Source of the DNA: Amarolinea aalborgensis
GTDB lineage: Bacteria; Chloroflexota; Anaerolineae; SSC4; Amarolineaceae
Direction: 5' to 3'
Length of the DNA stretch: 14,144 bases
NCBI RefSeq assembly: GCF_900491745.1
Contig: NZ_UETR01000061.1
Location: 1-14,144 of the forward strand
Shown here: piece after piece, positions 1 through 6,052 of the stretch
How the letters are laid out: each line of letters opens with the position of its first letter
Position numbering within the stretch: position 1 is the first letter of the stretch
Position numbers and translations under genes: made by a program
The notes under the pieces: generated by a model
Told to the model about the DNA's origin: nothing
Seen by the model: only the letters and a program-made list of their open reading frames with translations
Database searches by the model: none

Positions 1-825
1 AGCGACAAGAATGCCCAGCGCGCGCAGCGTGCCATCCGACATATTAGCGGCCAAAAACCGCCACGGAAACTCTGAACCAGCGACTGCCTGACCAAACTCA
101 ATCGTTTCTTTGGGTCCTAGAACCCGGTGTTCAACCCGGCGTACGCCCGGGACAATTTTGCCGAGGTATTCTTCGATGCGCTGCTTGGTCGCAGGGTTCT
201 GGGCCGTCAACTGCGCTAAGACGCCGGCCAGGTTACTCCCATCGCGTGCCAGAAGCTTACCGGAATCGGGGGACTGTAAGTCACGGATGCGATCGGGATT
301 CAGGCTGTAGAAACCCATGTTAGAAAATGCGTCATAGAGAGGACGGAATTCGGGTAACCCCGAGGCATTGACCAGGTAGAGCCGATCAGACGAGACGGCA
401 GGGGCTGTCTTGCTGCTTACAGAGGTGAGGTTACCGTTCTCGACACGGAAGTGACGCCCACTCGCCCCGTAGATGAAACATTCTTCCTGCTGAACCTCAT
501 ACCCTCCTCCGCGTTGTGAGCCAATGCGAAAGGCGTAATGGCCGTTCTCCCCACTCCGCAGGCAAAAACTCAGGCGCATCCCAAAATGCGTGGGATGTCC
601 ACCCGACCTGCGGCGCACGTCATTGATCCCTCCGCGGTCACGCAGCGCGTGGTCCAGCGACGTCCGCAGCGCATCGGCCACAAAGCGCAGCGCATCCAGG
701 AAATTGCTCTTACCGGCGCCGTTGGGGCCGACGAGAAAAGTCAGGGGCCCCAGCTGAACATCGCAGGCCGCAATACTCTTGTAGTTCTTGAGCACGACCC
801 GTCGCAGAAAGGTTGAGTCTCGCAT
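1..825 (-). CDS. AAA family ATPase (SMC/RecF-like, COG4637-type), 3' end beyond window
   Basis: Reading the minus strand from the ATG at 825-823 gives 275 uninterrupted codons that leave the window still open, so the gene is partial at its C-terminus. The N-terminus (FLRRVVLKNYKSI) is the first strand of ABC/SMC-like overcoming-lesion ATPases, followed by Walker A VGPNGAGKS at residues 32-40. Near the window edge NMSDGTLRALGIL (261-273) matches the signature (ABC 'C-loop') region of this family; Walker B and the D-loop would lie beyond the edge. A purine-rich GGGAAGAAG lies upstream of the start. The family consists of predicted ATPases of roughly 400 residues, often in accessory or defence islands and in some genomes next to a DUF4276 gene; whether that holds here cannot be seen. 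It is co-oriented with the methyltransferase and helicase genes. The ATPase fold is certain; substrate and role are unknown. Confidence 0.9.
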   Translation of the reverse strand, partial: MRDSTFLRRVVLKNYKSIAACDVQLGPLTFLVGPNGAGKSNFLDALRFVADALRTSLDHALRDRGGINDVRRRSGGHPTHFGMRLSFCLRSGENGHYAFRIGSQRGGGYEVQQEECFIYGASGRHFRVENGNLTSVSSKTAPAVSSDRLYLVNASGLPEFRPLYDAFSNMGFYSLNPDRIRDLQSPDSGKLLARDGSNLAGVLAQLTAQNPATKQRIEEYLGKIVPGVRRVEHRVLGPKETIEFGQAVAGSEFPWRFLAANMSDGTLRALGILVA

Positions 826-829
826 GGTG

Positions 830-931
830 TCACTTCTTCCCTCGTTCCCAGCGCTCGCGCCAGTCACGGTCAACGTACATCGCACCGAAATCCGGCTCGC
901 GCGTAACCGGGCGCTGCATGTATTTTACCAT
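830..931 (-). pseudogene. Remnant: C-terminal tail of a DUF3883-type protein
   Basis: A 33-codon stretch ends 4 bases before the ATPase start and encodes VKYMQRPVTREPDFGAMYV and then DRDWRERWERGKK. It aligns without gaps to the last part of the helicase encoded further upstream (VHYLRRPFRREPDFGVTSV, then NYDF): RP, REPDFG, the following V and D are shared, and the DNA of the two stretches is also visibly similar. No helicase- or nuclease-like sequence precedes it in any minus-strand frame before the methyltransferase stop at 987. I infer that it is the surviving 3' end of a second DUF3883-domain gene, cut off by insertion or deletion. It could alternatively be a real small gene starting at the ATG at 931, but no Shine-Dalgarno sequence precedes that codon. 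Confidence 0.5.
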
Positions 932-986
932 ACAGCGCGCCGACCGCTGTGCTCGCAGATTGGCCGCTACGCGCCCATTCTGGATG

Positions 987-1895
987 CTAAGTGTCGAGTG
1001 CAAACCAGATGTGACTACTACGATGAAAATAAGCCAGTTGAAAACCCAGAAGCAAGGCTTGAACCACCACAAAGCCGTGTTTGGCAAAGACTGCCAGCCA
1101 GTCGTCAACGGTTTTGAACTGAAAAGGCAGATTGATCTGCTGCAAACCACCTATAACGACATTGCCAAAGTAATCGAGAAACATCAGGTAACCTAGCTGA
1201 TCCGAGGGTGCCATCGCTACGAACTCGCCTAAGAGCGCGTCGTGCGCCAGGGCCGCGCTCAGGCCAACGAGGTTTGACGGCAGCGCATAGCACTCCTCTT
1301 CAACCACGACACGTCGCGCCACCCGTCGCATTCCGGACAAAGCAGAAGATAGATTGGCAGGATCAATATGATGCAGCGTCGAAAGGGTTAGAACTGTGTC
1401 GAAAGACCGGTCTGCAAACGGCACAATATCGGGTTTTTCTATACGCACAAAAGGCAACTTACGGACTTCCGTGTCTCGGTAATCGAGTATATCGGTCAGG
1501 CCTACCTGGTACCCCTGACGGTGGAGCAGTCCAGCCAATGCTCCATCACCACACCCAAAGTCTAGCACTCGCCTGCCCACGAGCCACGGCTCGACATGAG
1601 CGAACCGCATCAACGGCTTCACGTCGCGCTTGTAGTGACGGTACGCTTGGGTGAACCAGAAGCTGGGCTCGTCGGTTCTGAGGATGCGGGCCTGGATATG
1701 CCTCAGCGCAGCCGTGAATTCAGCCTCGCTCTGGCAGGTCTCAACGAGCTGCTGGAAAATGGATCCTACCATCGCGTGGAGTTCGTTGGCATGATGCGGC
1801 ATCCTATCGCAGTAGCTCTGTCTGATGGCCTTCTCAGCAAAGGCCACGACGTTCGAGTTGCCACAAAGACGAGCGAACTCTCCGCTGTGCTCCAT
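987..1895 (-). CDS. Class I SAM-dependent methyltransferase
   Basis: This 302-residue protein has a Rossmann-type SAM-binding core. Motif I is VLDFGCGDG at residues 110-118; an acidic end of strand 2 follows (GLTDILDYRD, 132-141); motifs II/III are PFADRSFDTVLTLSTLHHI (159-177), typical of UbiE/Methyltransf_11-like enzymes. The ~100-residue N-terminal helical region and the C-terminal 100 residues are not ones I recognise. It lacks the (N/D/S)PP(Y/F/W) and PC catalytic motifs of DNA methylases, so a small molecule, lipid, sugar or protein substrate is likelier than DNA. The ATG at 1895 is chosen over an in-frame GTG at 1940 because AGAGG lies 6 bases upstream of the ATG and the GTG has no ribosome site. 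It sits 63 bases after the helicase stop in the same direction, so co-transcription is plausible. Its base composition is visibly less GC-rich than that of the helicase or kdp genes, suggesting separate acquisition. Confidence 0.88.
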   Translation of the reverse strand: MEHSGEFARLCGNSNVVAFAEKAIRQSYCDRMPHHANELHAMVGSIFQQLVETCQSEAEFTAALRHIQARILRTDEPSFWFTQAYRHYKRDVKPLMRFAHVEPWLVGRRVLDFGCGDGALAGLLHRQGYQVGLTDILDYRDTEVRKLPFVRIEKPDIVPFADRSFDTVLTLSTLHHIDPANLSSALSGMRRVARRVVVEEECYALPSNLVGLSAALAHDALLGEFVAMAPSDQLGYLMFLDYFGNVVIGGLQQINLPFQFKTVDDWLAVFAKHGFVVVQALLLGFQLAYFHRSSHIWFALDT

Positions 1896-1901
1896 ACGTG
1901 A

Positions 1902-1914
1902 CCTCTTCTCCTCC
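1902..1914 (-). promoter_or_regulatory. Ribosome binding site deciding the methyltransferase start
   Basis: On the minus strand GGAGGAG (1914-1908) runs into AGAGG (1906-1902), which ends 6 bases before the ATG at 1895. The alternative GTG start 45 bases upstream has no comparable purine tract. This supports the shorter 302-residue protein. Confidence 0.75.
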
Positions 1915-1958
1915 CGACGCACCGTATTGACTTCCTTCACCTGGCGCTGAAGGCTGAC

Positions 1959-4900
1959 TCAGGCTGGTTCTCCTGCTCGTGCCAGCAGTTCGGCGAAGTC
2001 ATAATTCACGCTCGTCACGCCAAAATCGGGCTCACGCCGGAACGGCCGGCGCAGATAGTGAACCCGATGGGTATGATGGTCGAAAAATTCGACAATCGCC
2101 AGAATGTAATCATCCGGCTTGTTGAGCGAGGTGAGAATTTCATTCTTGGTCACGGTGATGGTCTGCGCGCCGCTGATGCGACCCTTGACCTCGATCAAGC
2201 GCAGATGACCGCGGCGCGGGTCGCGGCTTTCGATGTCATAGCCAAGATGCTCCAGCTCGCGATCAGTTGGGTCGCAGCCGAGTCGGCGCTCAACCTCCAT
2301 CACAATCGCGCGGGCCGCCGCGGCCGCGGCCTGCGTATCCGCCGACGGCGCGGGGCTAGGCGCCGGTTGGCCGCTCACGCGGGCAAGCAGTCCGATAGGT
2401 ACCACCACCAACCCGCCGAGCACCACCGGCGGCAGGGCTGAAATCTGCGCTTCCAGATCGAGCTGCTCCGTGCGCTTCTGCAGGCGCACCTCCAGCTCGT
2501 CGGCGCGGCGGCGGGCTTCCAGGGAGTTCAGACGGGCGTTGGGCCGGCCGGCCTGCTCCTGCAGCTTCAGATCCTCCGCGCGATGATCCCAGTAGCCGAT
2601 CTCCTTGGTCAGGCGGTCCTTGACCGCGGCGCGGGTCTTTTCGATCCAGGCCAGGCGCCGGCCGCGCACTTCCTGCACATGCCCTGGCACCATGTGGCCG
2701 ATCGCGTGCGCCACGGCCTGCCTTTCCAGATCGCGCGTGATCCAGGCACACTCTGGCCGCTCGATCAGGGTTTGCACGTCCGGTTCGTCGGCTCGCAGCG
2801 GACGATAATCGAGATACGGCGCATAGTGCAGGTGCCGCGCCTGGCCCGCGGCATCCAGCTCGACGTACAGCATCTGCTTCGAGATTACGCGGCGCTCGCC
2901 GCCCGGCGTCACACTGGCGTCCTGGATTGCGTGCTGGAGATAGAAGAGCACGCGGGGCGCCGTCCCGAGATCGCTTTCGTCAACCAGGATCGTCCCCCGG
3001 CGCAGCAGGTCGCGCTGGCGCTCCAGCAACAGGTCGAGCGTGGCGTCGAGCAGCGGGTGACCGGGGCAAACAAAGGCTGCCAGCGGCTGACCCTGCGGCG
3101 ACACGAGCGACTTCTCGAAGGCAATGCGCTCGTAGCGCGGCAGCACCGGTTCGCCCGTCCCAACCTGACGATCGCGGTTGCGCACTGGCCCGGGCACGTG
3201 GGTGACCTCGTAGCGCCGCGGCTCGCGCTGACGGAGCGTGCCGCCGAGCAGCTTGAACGCTTCAAGGAAGAAGGACTCGATGTAGTGCGGCTGCAGGCGG
3301 CGGGCCTCCGCGCGATCCATCTCTTCACGCACCAGGGCCACCCGGCCGGCATCCATGATCTCATGCACGAGCGCCCGCTCCGCCAGCAGGTTCTCGATCT
3401 GGGTGCGATCAACCGCATCAGCGATGACGTGGGTCAGGCGTGCGCGCACCTCGGGCCGTTCGCCGTAGCGGATCGCCTCGATCAGCAGGTCGCGCAACGG
3501 CTTACCCTCGAACTGCAATTTACCGAGCACATCGAAGACCTGGCCGCCGAGCGCCTGGCGCGCCTGCTCGAGCTTTTCCAGCAGGGTGCGGTAGACATCC
3601 CCCTCGCGGGTTTCTTCCGCCACCAGGTTCCACAGGTGGCAAACCTCGGTTTGGCCGATGCGGTGAATCCGGCCAAAGCGCTGCTCCAATCGGTTGGGAT
3701 TCCAGGGCAGGTCGTAGTTGATCATCAGATGCGCGCGCTGCAGGTTGATGCCCTCGCCGGCGGCATCGGTGGCCAGCAGCACCTGCACTTCGGGGTCGTG
3801 GCGGAACGATTCCTGGGCCTTCAGGCGCTCCTCGCGGCCCATGCCGCCGTGGATTATGACCACCGCCTCGCGGCGGCCAAGCAGCGTCGTGATACGACTC
3901 TCCAGGTAGCTGAGCGTGTCGCGGTGCTCGGTGAACAGCACCAGTTTCTGGCGCGGCGACGGCGCCGGCTTGGGGATGGGGCCGGCCGTGTAAGACGCCC
4001 GTTCGTCGGCCAGGCGGTTGGCGATACTGGCGGGCGTGAAGATCTCGCTGAGCAGGCTGGCCAGCTCGCGCCACTTCGTGTCCGTGCCGCTGCGGCGAAC
4101 GGCGAGGGCCAGCGACTCCAGGCCCTTCAGGGTCTCAATCTCGGCTTTCAACTCGGCGATGGAGCGCGCGGCCGTCGCCTGGTCAAGGATCTCCTCCTCG
4201 ACCACAGCCACTTCGTTGTCCGGCGCATCTTCCAGGTCTTCGAAGTCCTCTGGGCTGCGAATAAAATCCTGTAAATCCTGTGAATCCTGTCTACTATTTA
4301 TCCCGGCGCCGCGCTGCAGCACTTCCAGCTCACGCAGGCGGCTTTCCAATCGCTCATGCCGCCGGCGCAGCGATTGGTAGATCGCCTCGGGCGACGAAGC
4401 GAGCCGCCGCTGCAGGATGGTAAGCGCAAAGCCGATGGTGGCGCGCTTGTCCTTCTGCAGCGCATCGGCGCGGTTGAACTCCTCGCGCACGTAGTCGGTC
4501 ACCGCCCTGTAGAGGTGGGTCTCGGCCGCTGAGAGCTTGTAGGGCGCCGTGTAAGCGATTCGCTCCGGGAAGAGCGGCGTGCCGTCGAACTTCAGCAGGT
4601 TTTCCTTCACCATCCGGCGCATCAAGTCGGAGACGTCCACCTGGTGCACGCCATCGCGAAAGCGGCCCTCGAAGCGGTCGCCGTCGAGCAGCGCCAGGAA
4701 GAGCTGAAAGTCCTCCTCCTTGCCGTTGTGCGGCGTCGCGGTCATCAGCAGGAAGTGGCGCGTCAAGGTGGCGAGTAACTGGCCGAGCTTATAGCGTTTC
4801 GTGTATTTGATTTCGCCGTTGAAGAAGGTGGCGGAGAGCTTGTGCGCTTCGTCGCACACCACCATATCCCAGCGGCAGTCGGCCGCCTGCAGCTTCTGCT

Positions 4901-5546
4901 GCACATCAGGGTCGCGGGCGAGTTTGTCGAGGCGCGCGATGACCAGGTTGTTCTCCAGGAACCAGTTGCCGGTGCGCGCCGCTTCGAGCTTGTCGTTGGT
5001 GAGGATGTCGAACGGAAGATGGAAACGCCGGTAGAGCTCGTCTTGCCATTGCTCCGCCAGGCTGCCTGGACACACAACCAGGCAGCGCTGTAGGTCGCCG
5101 CGCACGATCAGCTCCTTGATGAGCAACCCCGCCATGATGGTCTTGCCCGCCCCGGGGTCATCGGCCAACAGGAAGCGCAGCGGCTGGCGCGGCAGCATCG
5201 CTTCGTAGACCGCGGTGATCTGATGGGGCAGCGGCTCAATCAGCGATGTATGCACCGCCAGCAGCGGGTCGAAAAGATGGGCCAGGCGGATACGGTGCGC
5301 CTCCGAGACGAGCCGAAAGAGGCGCCCATCGCCGTCGAAGCTCCACGGCCGGCCCTGTTGGACCACCTCCAGTCGCGGTTCGTCGTGGCGAAAGAGCAGC
5401 TCGTTGGCGACGCGGCCGCTCGGCTCCTTGTAGGTCAGCTCAATCGCCTCGGAGCCGAACCATTGCACGTTGACCACCGTGACCAGGGCATCGGGCACGA
5501 TACCGCGCAACGCGGCGTTGGGCTGAAGTTGTTCGAGTTGGCTCAT
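1959..5546 (-). CDS. SNF2-family (SF2) helicase with C-terminal DUF3883 domain
   Basis: This 1195-residue protein is a double-stranded-nucleic-acid-dependent ATPase of the Swi2/Snf2 class. The first RecA-like lobe has a PHQ motif near residues 107-108 (Q-motif region), Walker A DDPGAGKT (129-136), Walker B DEAH (232-235) and motif III TATPHNG (269-275). The second lobe has FTEHRDTLSYL and motifs V/VI, ATDAAGEGINLQ through RFGRIHRIGQ (about 595-632). A long helical region follows. The C-terminal ~100 residues are a DUF3883 domain with IEVKGR (E at 1119), a PD-(D/E)XK-nuclease-like arrangement, ending REPDFGVTSVNYDFAELL. ATG 5546 is preferred over the TTG at 5561 because GGAG lies 9 bases upstream of it. 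It is first in its transcription unit, behind a good promoter. Relatives occur widely in defence-associated loci, including DrmD-like helicases of DISARM, but no DISARM partner (drmA, drmB, drmC) is visible here. An AT-rich 9-bp repeat is inserted in frame around residues 417-429. Biological role unproven. Confidence 0.93.
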   Translation of the reverse strand: MSQLEQLQPNAALRGIVPDALVTVVNVQWFGSEAIELTYKEPSGRVANELLFRHDEPRLEVVQQGRPWSFDGDGRLFRLVSEAHRIRLAHLFDPLLAVHTSLIEPLPHQITAVYEAMLPRQPLRFLLADDPGAGKTIMAGLLIKELIVRGDLQRCLVVCPGSLAEQWQDELYRRFHLPFDILTNDKLEAARTGNWFLENNLVIARLDKLARDPDVQQKLQAADCRWDMVVCDEAHKLSATFFNGEIKYTKRYKLGQLLATLTRHFLLMTATPHNGKEEDFQLFLALLDGDRFEGRFRDGVHQVDVSDLMRRMVKENLLKFDGTPLFPERIAYTAPYKLSAAETHLYRAVTDYVREEFNRADALQKDKRATIGFALTILQRRLASSPEAIYQSLRRRHERLESRLRELEVLQRGAGINSRQDSQDLQDFIRSPEDFEDLEDAPDNEVAVVEEEILDQATAARSIAELKAEIETLKGLESLALAVRRSGTDTKWRELASLLSEIFTPASIANRLADERASYTAGPIPKPAPSPRQKLVLFTEHRDTLSYLESRITTLLGRREAVVIIHGGMGREERLKAQESFRHDPEVQVLLATDAAGEGINLQRAHLMINYDLPWNPNRLEQRFGRIHRIGQTEVCHLWNLVAEETREGDVYRTLLEKLEQARQALGGQVFDVLGKLQFEGKPLRDLLIEAIRYGERPEVRARLTHVIADAVDRTQIENLLAERALVHEIMDAGRVALVREEMDRAEARRLQPHYIESFFLEAFKLLGGTLRQREPRRYEVTHVPGPVRNRDRQVGTGEPVLPRYERIAFEKSLVSPQGQPLAAFVCPGHPLLDATLDLLLERQRDLLRRGTILVDESDLGTAPRVLFYLQHAIQDASVTPGGERRVISKQMLYVELDAAGQARHLHYAPYLDYRPLRADEPDVQTLIERPECAWITRDLERQAVAHAIGHMVPGHVQEVRGRRLAWIEKTRAAVKDRLTKEIGYWDHRAEDLKLQEQAGRPNARLNSLEARRRADELEVRLQKRTEQLDLEAQISALPPVVLGGLVVVPIGLLARVSGQPAPSPAPSADTQAAAAAARAIVMEVERRLGCDPTDRELEHLGYDIESRDPRRGHLRLIEVKGRISGAQTITVTKNEILTSLNKPDDYILAIVEFFDHHTHRVHYLRRPFRREPDFGVTSVNYDFAELLARAGEPA
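4265..4291 (-). repeat. In-frame 9-bp tandem repeat (3 units) within the helicase gene
   Basis: Three consecutive units of AATCCTGTN (plus strand) lie at 4265-4273, 4274-4282 and 4283-4291. On the coding strand they read as CAG GAT NNN codons, giving QDSQDLQDF at residues 420-428. The flanks (to about 4300) are AT-rich in an otherwise GC-rich gene. The position is the variable linker between the two helicase lobes, next to an acidic run, where extra residues are likely tolerated. The unit resembles the short ACAGGATT-type repeats often seen between genes in environmental genomes; that link is from memory. Confidence 0.8.
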
Positions 5547-5587
5547 GCGGACAGGCTCCAATGGGCGGCTGACCAGACATGAGGCCC

Positions 5588-5616
5588 ATTATACCGGGAT
5601 CACATCGTTCGTGCAA
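5588..5616 (-). promoter_or_regulatory. Sigma70-type promoter of the helicase transcription unit
   Basis: Reading the minus strand, TTGCAC (5616-5611) is followed after exactly 17 bases by a perfect TATAAT (5593-5588). Transcription would start near 5580, leaving a leader of about 35 bases before the helicase ATG at 5546. No other equally good match is visible in this intergenic region. Confidence 0.75.
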
Positions 5617-5650
5617 TCTGTCGCGGCCAAGACTGCCTGTTTCAAGGCCC

Positions 5651-5683
5651 AAAAACCCGACTTCTCAAAGAAGTCGGGTTTTT
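5651..5683. terminator. Perfect 15-bp hairpin, bidirectional terminator-like
   Basis: AAAAACCCGACTTCT (5651-5665) and AGAAGTCGGGTTTTT (5669-5683) are perfect inverse complements separated by CAA. The GC stem with a T run on each strand has the form of a bidirectional intrinsic terminator. However, it lies between two divergent promoters, so no visible gene ends into it from either side. It may be the leftover terminator of a lost gene, an insulator between the two units, or a dispersed palindromic repeat. Confidence 0.7.
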
Positions 5684-5737
5684 AGCTTATATACCGGTCG
5701 GCCGCCGGCGCCGTGGCATCGCCCCCAGGCTTGACCA

Positions 5738-5764
5738 TTTCTTAACACGGTCCCTGCCTTTCTT
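5738..5764 (+). promoter_or_regulatory. Candidate KdpE operator: TTTCTT direct repeat, 21-bp spacing
   Basis: TTTCTT occurs at 5738-5743 and again at 5759-5764, a repeat period of 21 bp, about two helical turns. Each copy is preceded by CC plus one base (CCA, GCC) and followed by NNC. OmpR/PhoB-class regulators such as KdpE bind direct repeats on one face of the DNA just upstream of the -35, which is where these lie. The assignment is inference from position and spacing, not from a known motif for this organism. Confidence 0.4.
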
Positions 5765-5773
5765 GTCCGCCAT

Positions 5774-5801
5774 TTGACGCGCGTCAGGTGTACAGTAGAG
5801 A
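5774..5801 (+). promoter_or_regulatory. Candidate kdp promoter with overlapping 12-bp palindrome
   Basis: TTGACG (5774-5779) and TAGAGA (5796-5801), 16 bases apart, form a moderate sigma70-like pair. TACAGT (5791-5796) is an alternative -10 that would depend on an activator because it lacks a -35. The perfect palindrome TGACGCGCGTCA (5775-5786) covers the -35 and could be an operator. The leader to the first start codon at 5865 would be about 55-60 bases and shows no riboswitch-sized structure. Confidence 0.45.
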
Positions 5802-5864
5802 CAGCGTCACGGTCAACGGCCGCGCCGTCTGCTTGAGCAGGACGTGATTTGTGGAGGTGTCTCG

Positions 5865-5963
5865 ATGGGCGATCTCGCATTTGTGGGCCTGGCGCTGATC
5901 TTCTTCGCCGCCAGTTGGGGCTTCGTGTGGATGTGCGACCGGCTGAAAGGAGGCGGCGCATGA
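5865..5963 (+). CDS. 32-residue single-span membrane microprotein at the head of the kdp operon
   Basis: The ATG at 5865 has an excellent GGAGG ribosome site at 5853-5857, 7 bases upstream. The product begins MGDLAFVGLALIFFAASW and ends FVWMCDRLKGGGA: one hydrophobic helix (residues ~4-23) followed by a short basic tail, so probably N-out/C-in in the cytoplasmic membrane. Its stop overlaps the kdpF start (ATGA), meaning coupled translation. From memory, similar ~30-residue proteins with a small hydrophobic span and a C(D/E)RL ending precede kdpF in several phyla, usually unannotated. By position it is likely an accessory or stabilising subunit of the KdpFABC pump, like KdpF. That function is inference; that it is a real gene is well supported by ribosome site, overlap and hydropathy. 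Confidence 0.75.
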   Translation: MGDLAFVGLALIFFAASWGFVWMCDRLKGGGA

Positions 5964-6052
5964 GCCTGATGGTTGTGGCCCTGGGTCTGATCACACTGGC
6001 GCTGCTGATGTATCTATTCGTGGCGCTGTTGAAACCGGAGAATTTCGGATGA
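5960..6052 (+). CDS. kdpF: K+-transporting ATPase subunit KdpF
   Basis: This 30-residue protein is a single transmembrane helix (MSLMVVALGLITLALLMYLF) ending VALLKPENFG. The YLxxALLxPExF ending is the recognisable KdpF signature. In E. coli KdpF sits between KdpA and KdpB in the membrane and stabilises the KdpFABC complex. A GGAGG site (5949-5953) lies 6 bases before the ATG, inside the end of the upstream microprotein gene. The stop overlaps the kdpA start by ATGA, so the small subunits and KdpA are translationally linked. Confidence 0.93.
   Translation: MSLMVVALGLITLALLMYLFVALLKPENFG

Noticed and set aside
911..938. Inverted repeat GCGCTG...CAGCGC with inner TGTAT/ATACA
   Set aside because: The arms are offset by extra bases, there is no T run, and it falls inside the DUF3883-tail stretch; chance similarity is likely.
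2583..4274. A 563-codon plus-strand open frame inside the helicase gene
   Set aside because: It is antisense to conserved helicase motifs, with low-complexity composition and no family resemblance; its start and stop have no regulatory context.
1959..5546. Assignment of the helicase as DISARM DrmD
   Set aside because: The domain layout is similar, but drmA, drmB, drmC and a DISARM DNA methylase are absent, and the adjacent methyltransferase lacks DNA-methylase motifs.
5800..5864. Possible c-di-AMP or other riboswitch in the kdp leader
   Set aside because: Such riboswitches occur before some potassium transport genes, but the ~60-base leader is too short and shows no matching paired structure.
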